From NCBI GenBank assembly GCA_946406115.1, contig OX291550.1:2656803-2720802 (forward strand): 64,000 bases of DNA, in the 5' to 3' direction. A model generated the notes under the pieces. The model did not search any database. It was not told where the DNA came from and saw only the letters and a program-made list of their open reading frames with translations. Positions 53,400 through 64,000 of the stretch are shown here, piece by piece. The DNA comes from Apoda limacodes (taxonomy: Eukaryota; Arthropoda; Insecta; Lepidoptera; Limacodidae). The stretch's first letter is position 1, and every line of letters starts with the position of its first letter. Position numbers and translations under genes: made by a program.

Positions 53400-53639
53400 T
53401 TAAAACTACTTAGACTAAATTGCCCTAAATTAAATTCGGTTATCGACATGGAATTTCTACTGCAATTCCCGGGAACGCTATGCTCTCTCTAAATATAAGA
53501 CTTTCGCAAACTTTACCAGTATATTTTATTATTAAAACAAACTTATTCTCATTTCATTAATTGTTTAACCGATAGTCTATATATTATTGCAGAAATATAA
53601 TAAATTTCTATTAATCTCGTAATTCTAGAAGTAGCAGAA

Positions 53640-53760
53640 GTGGCAAAAGAAGTGTGCCAGGATCGGGGCTAAAGAAGTGTGCCACCATCGGAGCAGGGAA
53701 AAAGTGCCAGGTTCGGAGCAAGGGAAGTGTGCCAGGATCGGAGCCAGGGAAGTCTATGTT
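53640..53760 (+). repeat. minisatellite of ~25-30-bp units
   Basis: Repeats of GAAGTGTGCCAGGATCGGAG with variants (GCCACCATCGGAGCAGGG, GCCAGGTTCGGAGCAAGGG). About five imperfect units. Confidence 0.75.
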
Positions 53761-54020
53761 TTCTGCCTACCCGTATGGTATTTAGGCGTGACGTTACCTA
53801 TGAAGTTTCGAAAGTAAATGGCCACCATCCATTAAGTTTGGATCGAAATTATACAAAACAACATGAATCACAGAGCCCAACGACGACACGCCTCGCGAAG
53901 ACAGCACGGAGCAGGGAGTCAGTCAGGGTCCAGGGTCCCCGCGTCCGCGCGACACGTACCGACACGTACCGAACTAAATTAACTCTCGCGTCGCGGCGTA
54001 GATTTATGGGACGATCATGA
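53679..54020 (+). CDS. hypothetical 113-codon ORF starting in a minisatellite
   Basis: The first ~30 codons are the minisatellite and the rest is Arg/Thr/Ser-rich and GC-rich against AT-rich surroundings. No domain, signal peptide or splice context is recognised. It may be part of an LTR or 5' region of an old retroelement and is not convincingly a gene. Confidence 0.15.
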   Translation: MPPSEQGKSARFGAREVCQDRSQGSLCFLPTRMVFRRDVTYEVSKVNGHHPLSLDRNYTKQHESQSPTTTRLAKTARSRESVRVQGPRVRATRTDTYRTKLTLASRRRFMGRS

Positions 54021-54029
54021 TGTCATTTC

Positions 54030-54630
54030 TTTGTTAGAAGGGAACTTACACAATGAAATGTTTACTTTATGAAAATTTTGTGTATTGAATTATTGTTTTG
54101 ATCTTTTTCTAAATAAATTTGTATTTAAGATACCTATAACGAGAAAAGTTACAAAATACATTCCGCGCCTTCCAATATTTGTTTATTTAGTTGTTCAGCT
54201 AGTATGTATGAATAATTCTTTTTTTAAAACTGAATTTTCTATATAAATGTTCTGAAATTAGTTCGTGTATACTAGGACAATGTATCGACCACGCTTTAAA
54301 CAGCGATTTTCTTGAAAAATGTGACATACCTACCCTACGAGGGAAATCAGAAAATTACGTGATTTAGTAGCAAATATCCTAATCCTCTTTACTACTATTT
54401 TACTATACAGTATGTGTTCAAACTATTATACTCAAACCATCGATCAATAAAAACAATTTTACTAAACAGTATGTTGTCCAATTATTATACTCAAACGTAA
54501 TTTTTCTTTACACTATGTGGTCAAATTATTTTATGTGCTCAAACATATTTTTTAGTTTCAAAAATTGATTCCTGAGAAAAGCGAGGGATTCTAAGGCACG
54601 AAACCCCAAAAAAAAATCCAGCAGTGCGAA
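54030..54630. other. unassigned sequence with loose repeats
   Basis: Near 54415-54550 words such as TTATTATACTCAAAC and ATGTGGTCAAATTATT recur at roughly 60-bp spacing. Near 54575 GAAAAGCGAGGGATTCTAAGG belongs to a dispersed repeat also seen at 4915 and 40900. Confidence 0.35.
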
Positions 54631-54635
54631 ACAAT

Positions 54636-54872
54636 TTTTCATCTCACTACAGCGTGGAAATTATATTCAAGATACAGTAAAAACAATAATTAGTGTTAAA
54701 TTACTTATGAATGGAACAAGTTTACTTATTTTAAATAGTTTATTTAGTATTGATAACTTGATAACAACATTATAAGTCTCTGAAATAGGTTGAGCGCCTC
54801 TTGTATGTCTGCAGGTACTCAACAAATCGCACGCTTAAAGGTACTTACCTTCTTATTTGCGGGTAAACTTAG
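54636..54872 (+). repeat. ~250-bp repeat, copy B
   Basis: It matches 4985-5235, with an extra ~17 bases near 54735. It ends at GCGGGTAAAC, like copy A. Confidence 0.7.
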
Positions 54873-54969
54873 GTATGTCACGTCACTGTTGGAGTTACTT
54901 ATGTTTTTTTTAATTATTTACTTTCAGTTTAATGATGTAATTCCAAACAAATGATTCTCTTCTTTTTTA

Positions 54970-55005
54970 GGTTTCAAATTTGCACTCTGCCAATTTTAAA
55001 AATTA
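54970..55005 (+). pseudogene. possible CYP9A exon-10 remnant
   Basis: TTCTTTTTTAG followed by GTTTCAAATTTGCACTCTGC reads, in the phase of CYP9A exon 10, as G-FKFALCQF and a stop. The real exon 10 starts with the same acceptor style and encodes GSRFALCEI. The similarity is short (~20 bases) and decays at once, so chance is possible. If real, a second CYP9A gene once lay here. Confidence 0.3.
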
Positions 55006-55340
55006 TATTTAAAACTTATTAATTTTGTTGTGTTTAATAATTTAACAAACTACTGTAAATTATCTATCAAATAACATTATCTTTATTAATGTAGATCTTC
55101 AGCTTACAATAGCGGTATATACATTATTAATAAAGATAGAAAGCTATTAATAGATCCTCACATATGGAAACTGCGAGTAATAATTTGACATTATTGAGTG
55201 CATCTAGCGCACAAGTGCTACGCAAATTATGTATTTAAAAGCCAAGTATAGGTATAATCATTAAAAAGATAAAAAAAGGAAGTTATTTGATAAAAGGACA
55301 TGATTTGTTGCACACAAAAACTAAAAACTATAATTCTATT
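55006..55340. other. unassigned AT-rich sequence
   Basis: Contains an inverted pair (AACATTATCTTTATTAAT near 55073 and ATTATTAATAAAGAT near 55122) that could form a hairpin. No gene is seen. Confidence 0.3.
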
Positions 55341-55545
55341 AATTGTAAAAGAACCACCGATTTAACCTCTTCCTAACAGTACTAGTGTTCGAACTGAATA
55401 AGTCTAAATGCAAGTCGGTACCTGCCATGAGGTTATTTATATTATTACAAGTCCGGTTAAAGAAAGCATTTTGTCTGTAATTGGTTTGAGCACGAGAATA
55501 ACAATAAAAAAACTTTAGTGTTCCTAAAGTAAAAATAACTTCAAT
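55341..55545 (-). pseudogene. LINE ORF2 C-terminal fragment
   Basis: The minus strand gives LKFFYCYSRAQTNYRQNAFF, then NRTCNNINNL, LDLFSSNTSTVRKRLNRW and a stop. This is the usual end of jockey-group reverse transcriptases. The 134-codon ORF extends upstream through non-LINE sequence (a hydrophobic stretch at 55620-55700), which is probably chance. Confidence 0.55.
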
Positions 55546-55745
55546 ATTCTTATGCAACGAAATATAATCCTTGTTGTATGATTTATTCATATTTCTAGAC
55601 TTATTTTTGTGTTTTTCGATAAATTGATAATTTAAACATAACAACACAACACAAACAACAAACAAACATACTGTTACGCTCGTAATCCTACCTATACGGA
55701 TAAGTAGGTATGTATTTAATATGGAACTAGCATTAGCATCCACGA

Positions 55746-56080
55746 AGTATGTGTTTAAAGTTGGAAAGCCTAAAACAAAATACCTATATATCTTTATATT
55801 ATGTACATAAGTTAAAAGGTTCTCGCTGAAAATACTTCCGGCTCCCGAAAAGCTTCTTCCGGACCGTTCTTGTTCACTGTGTACAGCTTACTAAGATTAA
55901 GTGTGTCAATTTAAGCACATTTAAGCTTCTCAGGCTACTGTATTTGCACATTGTTGTTGGACAAATAGTCAGTATTCAAAAATAATGGCAGAATATCTGC
56001 ATATACTTAGGGAAAATTAATTCTAGAACTACGCTAGTTGGTTGAAAACTGAATTGACAATAAGATGTGATCGTTTGATC
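55746..56080. other. unassigned sequence
   Basis: No gene or recognised repeat is seen. It ends where the family 2 LINE begins. Confidence 0.3.
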
Positions 56081-56398
56081 GTCGATGAAGTCTTTGAAGT
56101 GGTAGTCGTGCCGGAGAAGGAGACCGGAGTGGACCCGGCTATTACAACAGAGGGGGGTCAGGGGCCCTTCCGCTCGCCGTGCCAGCAACCGTATTATCTG
56201 CGCCGACCTTTGGCAATTCTAGTACCGCACCTTTTGTCCTCTAAGCTGTCCGTGCAATGAATCCTCATATTAAGTCTAAGTAACTTTCTTTGAAAAAAAA
56301 ATGGCTACAAAAATAAGGAAAAGAGTTTTTTCAGCGGCCGCTCCATCCACATTTAATGTGGTCTTTTACAACATTAGGGGTATTCACGCAAATCTTAA

Positions 56399-59300
56399 GA
56401 GGGCAATAGAGACCAGAAAGCTAATCTCTATAATTCTAACGTTGTGTATGTAAATGCACTATAAATCATTAGATAAAGTCATATACAATACTATGAGATA
56501 TATATGTTATACACTTCTTAAGTAATTTATACCCTAATGACGCCTTGAAACTTTTAATTTTTTGTATGGAATACAATACAATACAATACAATATTCTTTA
56601 TTGCACAATTTAAAATACACAAAAACAATTACAATAGAGGAAATAGCACAATAAGGCGGCCTTATCGCTTAAAAGCGATCTCTACCAGGCAACCTTTGGG
56701 TAGAGTAATGTTGACAGGAAGAGGTAGGTGATACATAAAACATCATAAGTAAAATTATAAGGAAGAATAAAGAATATAACAACACTCATAAATACCTTTG
56801 TACTTACTATATAGATAAAATACATATACATACTTAATATAATTACTTAAACAAATACATAAAATAAATGGTTATATAATATGAATACATAAACATACAT
56901 ACAATAAATAAAGTAATAAAGATAGATATGTTTGAATAACCAGAGGTTGGTCAAAATTATAGAAAATTAGGAAGTAGTACGTAAGTAATAAGATTTTAAC
57001 GAATTCTTGAAAACAGGCAGGATTTGCCTTATATATATCGGCAAAGAGTTCCAAAGACTAATGGCTTTTACAGTAAAAGAATGATTGTAAAAATTAGTAC
57101 TGTGTCCAGGTGTTTTAAGAAGAAGACTAGTAGACGAGCGAAGAGTTAGACAAGGCGATCTGATAAAATTAAACCGCTCTTTTAGATAACATGGTGTAGA
57201 TGGATTGAATAGCACGTTATAGAGAAGTGAAAGAATATGTACATTCCGGCGAAGTCGGATTGGAAGCCAATTGAGTTGTGAACGAAATTCTGAGACATGG
57301 TCATATTTTCGAAGTCCAAAAATGAAGCGAATGCAAAGATTTTGTAGACGCTCCAGTTTATTAAGTTGTTCCTCTGTCAGGTTAGTACAGCAAATGTCAG
57401 CATAATCAAGTAAAGGTAGAAGTAAAGACTGAGCAAGCACAATTTTAGTTGACACAGGTAAAAGATTCCGTAATCTTCTCAGGGTTCCGGCCGAAGCAAA
57501 GATTTTTCGGCTAATTTCCTTGATTTGTGGAGTCCATGATAACGTGCGGTCAATATAAATACCAAGACTTTTTATTGTGTCACTAAAAGGGATAATGATA
57601 CCATCGAGTTTTATTGGGGGTAAATCAGTCCAATTAATCTTCGATATTAGTTTTGGGCTACCTATAATTATGGTCTGCGACTTGAGAGGATTAAGTCGAA
57701 GTCCATAATATCCACACCATTCAACTATTTTATCATGGTCAGAGTTAATTGATTGAATTGATGTTACGATATTTTCTATTGGACCATGTGCATAAATCTG
57801 GAGATCGTCTGCATATAGATGGTAGAGAGAAGATAGTTTGAGAGTGATAGTGTTAATGAAAACTGCAAACAGGAGTGGGGACAACACGCCTCCTTGAGGT
57901 ACGCCGGCAGTTAATGGGCACCAGTTAGACAAAGATTCCTCTACCCGAATGCACTGTCGGCGGACACCCAAGTAACTACGAAACCAGTCAATTACTGTTG
58001 GAGATATGTTAAGAGAGCTTAGGATTGCCAACAAAATGTCTGAATCCACTGTGTTAAAAGCATTGCTAAAATCAAGAGCAGACAAGACAGTGACTTGCTT
58101 ACTGTCCATACCATAACGGATATCATCAATGATCTTAGTGAGAGCAGTAACAGTACTATGACCGGTTCGAAATCCGGATTGCAAGGTATTTAATAAACTA
58201 TTTTGAGTTAGAAAAAGGTTTAACTGTTGATTAACGAGCCGTTCAAGGATTTTAGATAGGAATGGTAATAATGAAATTGGTCGATAATCGAAAAAAGAAG
58301 TTGGATTGGATTTTTTAGGCAACGGTATAATGTAAGCATCTTTCCAAGCTTCAGGAAATACTCCAGAAGCAATGGATGAATTAAAAATGTGAGTAATTAT
58401 AGGAATAATTAGGTCAATAATTGGAATAATCATAGCACGGCTTATGCAATCACTACCAACAGCACTTGAAGATATAAACATAATACTATTCTTAACATCA
58501 CAATCAGTAAATTGACGAAAAGTAAAAGGGAGGAAGTCAGGAGTTGAGGTCGTTGAAAGATTTTGCAGCGTAATCGCTTTTTTATTGCTATTCATAGCAG
58601 GTACAGAAGTGAAATGTTGATTGAGTAAATCTAAGTTTAGATCTTTTGAAATTGGTGTAGCCTGAGTTTTACCAACTCCTAATGACTTAAGAAATTTCCA
58701 TATTCTACATGGATCTCCGTTGTCAACGGATTTGTGGATATGGCGTCGTTGTGCATCTCGACACATCGTATTGCAGCGATTTCGCAAATTTTTATACTTT
58801 TCTAAGTTGGCTTCAGTAGGGTTAATTTTCAGCTTGGCCTTAGCTCGATTTCTTATTTTTTGAAGGGCTTTAATTTTATCGTCTAGCCATGGTGCAGGAA
58901 AGTGTTTTACTTTTATTGGTCTTACTGGAGCATGAGTGTCATACAGTTCAGTAATAAGCAAATTAAATGTATGAACTTTTTCGTCAACTGTATAAGCACT
59001 CACAACTCTAGACCAATCAATTTTAGAGGCATCTTAGCGCAATTTATCTACATTCATGCTGCTAAAATTACGCTGCATAAGTGTTTTGGATCTCACTTTA
59101 GGTGGACGAATTTTGTAAGATAAATAGATTAAGTCGTGGTAAGAAAATGCTTCTGCTGAAAATTGACCATGTGCAGTAGTATGATGTAGTAAAGAGACCA
59201 TAATAAGATCTAACAGTGAAGGAGAGCAATTTGGAAAGTAATGCGTGGCATTAAGAGGTAATAAGTGCAGATTACAAGCCTCAACTATCGTCTGAAGTTG

Positions 59301-59858
59301 ATTAGCACGAAAGTCTTTTTTTAGTAGGCAAGTGTTAAAGTCACCCATAATAATGGTATGACTATAGAGTGGGGAAAACGTTTCTAGTAGAGATTCAAAT
59401 GAGGAAAAGTAATTAACGTGAAGTGAAGGACTGTAATATACGCCAAGAAGGATTTTAATGTTCGATAGAGATATTTCAATAAGAAGGTGTTCCGCAGCAG
59501 GTGAAGAAGACTGAGTTGACATGCTTAAGTTATTACCGTTTTGTAGTCACATTTATTGACTCTTTGCTACAACTTAGAGTCAATGCACTAAATAATAAGC
59601 TATTCTAATTATTTAACCAATTTTCATTACAAACAAATGCGCAACACGCTTTAAAAATTTGCACAAGTGTTGAAACAATGGTCACTTCCAGATTTTTTAT
59701 TGCATTAAATACAATAAATGAAAATCATTCAGTAAGGTAGTGCACTAGACAAAAGTAAGTTTAATAAGATATATTTTTTTCGATGCTTTAGATGCTATAG
59801 TTTAGCCACAAAAAATGCACAAAAACGGCGTATTTTCGCGATATAGCCTATACCGCAG
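56399..59858 (-). mobile_element. LINE family 3 inserted in the family 2 LINE
   Basis: CTTAA is present on both sides (56394-56398 and 59859-59863) but once in the uninterrupted copy, so it is the target duplication. The 5' side (59858 down to ~59740) matches the 5' end of the deleted copy at 27435. The 3' UTR includes GGCGGCCTTATCGCTTAAAA (plus strand, 56654) and ends in ATTGT repeats at 56570-56592. A further ~170 bp (56399-56569) past the repeats is not explained. Confidence 0.8.
56967..59522 (-). pseudogene. family 3 endonuclease-reverse transcriptase, one stop
   Basis: This is a single frame from 59522 to 56967 broken only by a TAA at 59034-59036. The endonuclease part starts midway (LLGVYYSPSLHVNY, IIMGDFNTCLLKKDF, YHDLIYLSY), so its N-terminus is missing. 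The 678-codon RT part has FDYRPISLLPFLSKILE, QSGFRTGHSTVTAL, LDFSNAFNTV, GVPQGGVLSPLLFAVFIN and YADDLQIY (active site). It then runs through FIFGLRKYD to LKSYYLRTTS. The RT core looks intact. Confidence 0.85.
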
Positions 59859-62397
59859 CCTTAACGCAGTCCACCTCCATCTGGAGACTGCGCAGCCGAC
59901 CATTCTTTTTCTAACGGAGACGCAGATATCCTGCCCGGCCGACACATCATACCTTCATTATACTGGCTACAAACTTGAGCATAATTTTGTGAGTCGTGCC
60001 AGTGTATGTATGTTCGACCGGGAGGATATCTGCTGTCGCCGCCTTCATAGCCTTGAAGACAGGGACCTGTCGATATTGTGGGTGCGCGTAGATTACGGTG
60101 GCCACACTCGTATCTATGCGTGCCTATACAGATCAGGTCTCATAGCGGTGACACGGACGGAACTCGACTCTTCACGCACCTGAGTTTGACGACTGGCAAA
60201 GTTCTAGAGCAATATCCGACAGCAGAACTAGTTATTCTGGGAGACTTTAACGCCCACCATCGTGAGTGTCTCAGTTCTCGAACCAATAACTATGTAGGGA
60301 TATCTGCTCATGAATTTGCTATGACCCATGGATTCTCTCAGCTGGTACTCACTCCAACGAGAATACCAGATATAGAGGAAAATACAAGCTCTTTACTAGA
60401 CCTTCTGCTGACTACACGACTGAACGGATATTCCGTCTCATTGAATGCGCCTTTAGGCTTCTCGGACCACTGTCTCGTTCGGACTTAAGTGACATGCACA
60501 AAACCCGATCCATCTGGGCCAACTAATTGGCGTCGTATGTGGCACTATAAGTCGGCAGACTGGGATGGATTGCGAGAATTTTATGCATCGTACCCGTGAA
60601 AGCAGATCTGTTTTAGTTCAGAAAATCCTGACGTCACAGAGACAATCCTCGCTGGTATGGGATGTTATATTCCTAACCCGCGAGTAGCTGCCGGCATCAA
60701 AAAACGACCGTGGTTTAATAAATCTTGCAGAAAAGCTAAAATTCTTAAGCAAATTGCATATGAGGCTTGGACCACGGCTTGTAATAATAAGGATCCGAAT
60801 ATATCTGAGGTAAAACGCAAATTAAATGCTGCCTCGAGGTTCCGTAAGAAAGCAACTGCCAGAGCAAAATTCCAATTCATAGGCAAAATAGGTGGGCGAC
60901 TTGCGAGCTATCCTTCTGGGAGCCGTGCTTTTTGGTCGCTTGCCAAAGCTGCCGAAGGGAACTTTTGTTAGTCGTCGTTACCACCACTGAGAAAGACTGA
61001 TGGTGACTTGGCCCATAGTGCTAAAGAGAAAGCCGATCTACTGGGCAGTCTTTTTGCGTCGAACTCGAACATGAACGATGAAGGCGCTGTACCACCTACA
61101 ATACCGTGGTGTGGTAAGACCATGCCGGAAATCTCCATAATGCAGCGGGAGGTCCGGCGGGCGTTGCTTTCTCTAGACGTTCATAAGTCGAGTGGGCCAG
61201 ACGGTATACCATCAGTGGTGCTTAAGCAGTGTGCTCCTGAGTTATGACCTGTACTCACGCGCCTCTTCGCGCTTTCCTACCACACTAGGCAATTTCCGTC
61301 TTCATGGAAGACTGCGAATGTGCACCCGGTGCCCAAAAAGGGCGATAGATCAGATCCATCGAATTACAGACCTATCGCTATTACCTCTCTCCTCTCCGTG
61401 TGATCAACACACAGCTTCTTAGACACCTAAAAGAACACGACCTGGTCAGTGATCGTCAATATGGCTTTCGCCACGGTCGCTCGACTGGTGAACTTCTAGT
61501 GCATCTCACACACCGATGGGCACTAGTCATTGAGAGTCAGGGGGAAGCATTGGCATGTAGCTTGGACATAGCAAAGGCGTTCGGTCGGGTCTGGCACCGG
61601 GGTCTTCTATCGAAGTTGCCATCTTACGGAGTGCCTGAGGGTTTGTGCAAATGGGTGGCTAGCTTTTTGTCCGGCAGACGCATACGAACCGTAGTTGACG
61701 ATAGTTGCTCTGATGGCATGGACATTAATGCTGGTGTCTCGGAAGGCTCTGTGCTGTCTCCTACGCTCTTTCTACTGCATATCAATGACATGTTATCCAT
61801 CAACAACATACATTGCTATGCAGATGACAGTACTGGAGACACTTATTACACGGGTCGTGCAAACATCCCTCGTTCCGTTGTGGAGGAAAACCGCGGAGAA
61901 ATTGTGTGTCAAATCGAGACCACACTGTACAACGTATCTGACTGGGGATGGGTAAACTTGGTCCGATTCAACCCAACAAAGACACAAGTTCACCGCTAAG
62001 AAAACCCAATTCACTGTGGTCCCACATTTCCAGAACACTCCCCTCTCCATCTTCAAGAGCATTGGGATCCTTGGTGTCGACATCTAAAGCGATGTTCAGT
62101 TCCGAGATCATTTACAAGATAAGGTGAAGCTGGCGTCCAAAAAACTAGGTGTACTAAACAGAGCGAGGCAGTGCTTCACGTGGGGGCAGAGGTTGCTGCT
62201 TTACAAGTCGCAGGTTCGGCCCTATATGGACTACTGCTGCCATCACTGGGCGGGTGCACCCGGATTCCACTTTGGACCTTTTGACTCTGTTCAACGACGG
62301 GGTGTAAGAATTGTCGACGATCCCAAACTCACTTGCCGTATCGAACCCTTAAGTCTGAGGAGAGATTTTGCCTCCCTGTGTGTGTTCTACAGCTTGT
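59859..62397 (+). pseudogene. family 2 endonuclease-reverse transcriptase, decayed
   Basis: Endonuclease pieces are FLTETQISCPADTSY and GDFNAHHREC. The linker is NPRVAAGIKKRPW. RT pieces are SGPDGIPSVVLKQC, YGFRHGRSTGELLVH, DIAKAFGRV, INAGVSEGSVLSPTLF (expected GVPQGS, here changed) and HCYADDSTGDTYY. There are frameshifts near 60130, 60480, 61000, 61250, 61330 and 62000. It keeps the ~45 bp missing from the copy at 49590. It is non-functional. Confidence 0.8.
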
Positions 62398-63809
62398 CAA
62401 AGTCAAAGTCAAAGTCAAAATGGTTTATTCAAATAAGGATTTTACAATCACTTTTGAATCGTCAAAGTTATAAAATATTATTTTTTGAACCCTCCCACCT
62501 TCCCGCCGGTTCACAATGTTGTTGATTTCTACCGAGAAGAATCCGGCAAGAAACTCGATAGTTACTCTTTTAAAAACACTATCAATAATACAAATAAACT
62601 AAAATACAATTAATGTTTTAAATAAAAAATTTTTAGTCGTACAATTTTATGTTATTTCCATTTTAATTTGGTTTACCTATGCATCCTGTAATTGAGCATC
62701 ATCAGTCCCAAGGATTTTTATCATTTACATAGTCTGAAATATTGTAGTATGCATTTTTACAAACTACCTGCTTGATAAAAGATTTAAATTTACTTATTGA
62801 TAGATTTTGAATTTTATTGGGAACTTTGTTGTAAAAGTGTATACATTGCCCCATAAAAGAGTGACTTATTTTGTGTAGACGTGTATCATGCACCAACAGC
62901 TTATTTTTACTTCTAGTATTTACTTTGTGAACGTCACTTTTCTTGCTAAAACTATTGATATTTTTATGTACATATAAAAGATTTTCATATATGTACTGCG
63001 ACACTAAAGTTAAAATTTTTACTTCCCTAAACCTATCCCTCAGAGATATCCTAGATCCTAATTTATAAATAGCACGAATTGCCCTTTTTTGTAACAAAAA
63101 TATTGTATTTACATCAGCAGCGCTACCCCACAATAGGATACCATATGTCATTAAACTATGGAAAAAGCTAAAATATACTATTTTTGCAGTGTCGACATCG
63201 GTCAATTGTCTTATTTTCTTGATCGCATACACAGCAGAGCTAAGTTTTTTGGCTAGGTTATGAATATGAGGACCCCATTGAAGTTTGGAGTCCAGCGTTA
63301 TGCCAAGAAAGACTGTTGAATTAACAAGTTCTAATTGCTCGCCATTAATATTAATACATGTCTGTCTCTGACTAACATTTGGTAATGTAAATTTAACACA
63401 TTTGGTTTTTTTTTCATTAAGTAACAAATTATTAGTGTCAAACCAATTTACAATTTTAGAAAGGGCATAATTTAATTCATTATAATATGTCTGTCGTCTC
63501 TTAACTTTAAAAAGCAATGAGGTGTCATCAGCAAATAAGACAATGTCATGGTTTCTTACGTTATATGGGAGATCATTAATGTAAATAAGAAATAGCATTA
63601 ACATTACATTTTTGTGAAACACTAGTTGAGTGAGAACTGTTGTGAGCATATGATTGTTGGTCTGATTCCAAACTGACACACATTGACGACTGAGGTGTTG
63701 GTAAAGGTTGCACAATCTGGCTGTGAATCGCTGAGGCGTTTACAATTACACATACTGTGATTAAGTTGTAATGACTCAAAACGCTCTGCATTATATTTAC
63801 TCAATTCAA
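62398..63809 (-). mobile_element. LINE family 1 inserted in the family 2 LINE
   Basis: TTGT flanks both sides (62394-62397 and 63810-63813). From 62398 the order is the GTCAAA tail (plus strand), the 3' UTR, and the RT C-terminal part to 63594, ~95% like the copy at 11396. The outer ~215 bp (63595-63809) does not match the family 1 region expected there (it lacks the GVPQGS region), so the 5' part is joined to other sequence. Confidence 0.8.
62702..63715 (-). pseudogene. family 1 RT C-terminal part fused to foreign 5' sequence
   Basis: The frame is open for 337 codons. LFLIYINDLPYNVRNHDIVL and FADDTSLLFKVKRRQT (active site), LNEKKTKCVKFTLP, FLGITLDSKLQWG and the family C-terminus YYNISDYVNDKNPWD are intact. 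The first ~45 residues come from 63595-63715 and do not resemble family 1 RT. They may derive from another part of the same LINE (possibly ORF1) after an internal deletion. Confidence 0.8.
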
Positions 63810-64000
63810 TTGTACAATGGGATGTGTTCTAAGGAATTTTTGAATTGTTTCTATTGTTTCTACAGTATTCAAGAAAGAAGTTATTGGATTTTTGAAGGGT
63901 GGATAACGCGCGAGTGATACCCCTGGTGTTGCAAGCGTCCATAGGCCACAGTAACCGCTTACCATCAGGCGGACCGTGTGCTTGATGGCATCTTAGTAGA

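Larger units (their letters stand above)
56085..64000 (+). mobile_element. LINE family 2, long copy split by two LINE insertions
   Basis: Three blocks belong to one element: 56085-56398 (5' region), 59859-62397 (endonuclease, linker and RT to near the C-terminus) and 63810-64000 (ORF2 end and 3' UTR, cut by the window end before the tail). Gaps 56399-59858 and 62398-63809 are later insertions. The sequence joins exactly across each gap when compared with the uninterrupted copy at 48130-51580. Confidence 0.85.

Noticed and set aside
55545..55743. Transmembrane start of the 134-codon minus-strand ORF as a real protein
   Set aside because: Only its C-terminal half resembles a LINE; the hydrophobic start lies in unrelated low-complexity sequence.
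56394..59863. piggyBac-type insertion because of TTAA at both ends
   Set aside because: The insertion ends show no inverted repeats and the content is a LINE in minus orientation; the duplication is better read as CTTAA from target-primed insertion.

Overview
The window looks like a repeat-rich stretch of a lepidopteran (moth or butterfly) nuclear genome. It is AT-rich, with spliced genes and GT-AG introns. It holds one complete host gene, a CYP9A-type cytochrome P450 (CYP9A is a lepidopteran subfamily), set among decayed or nested transposable elements. Most of these repeats also resemble lepidopteran repeats (an inference from recognised sequence style; no database search was possible).

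Layout. 0-9 kb: a 1.3-kb foldback MITE inside a LINE 3' fragment, a decayed BEL/Pao-like integrase, a Helitron and an RTE remnant. 9-14.6 kb: LINE fragments and a nearly full-length minus-strand LINE (family 1) whose 5' end stops about 240 bp from the predicted P450 transcription start. 14.8-24.6 kb: the CYP9A gene, 10 coding exons, 532 residues, no disabling change seen, with repeats in its larger introns including a dead mariner that begins only a few bases after the exon-7 donor. 24.6-28.2 kb: unassigned sequence and an internally deleted LINE (family 3). 28.27-33.22 kb: a triple nest, made of a TIR transposon carrying a broken cysteine-rich gene, interrupted by a 3.3-kb foldback element (9-bp target duplication, arms built of about 170-bp tandem subrepeats), itself carrying a LINE fragment at its centre. 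33-44 kb: RTE, LINE, protease and SINE remnants, a diverged 0.5-kb tandem duplication, a 0.95-kb inverted-repeat element and a tRNA-derived SINE. 44-51.6 kb: family 2 and another jockey-like LINE, a minisatellite and the best-preserved family 2 copy. 51.6-56 kb: mostly unassigned, with a minisatellite and a short P450 exon-10-like remnant. 56-64 kb: one family 2 LINE split by two later LINE insertions.

Family labels used below are internal. Family 1 is a CR1/jockey-group LINE ending in TTTGAC repeats. Family 2 is a jockey-like LINE ending in an A-rich tail after TTAGTGGTAT. Family 3 is a LINE ending in ATTGT repeats. Family 4 is a BS/jockey-like LINE. Family 5 is a dispersed element bounded by a CCAAGTGCG start and a GGAACCCT end. 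The only gene likely to act for the host is the P450, an ER-bound monooxygenase of the type used in detoxification. The most interesting structure is the nested foldback at 28-33 kb.
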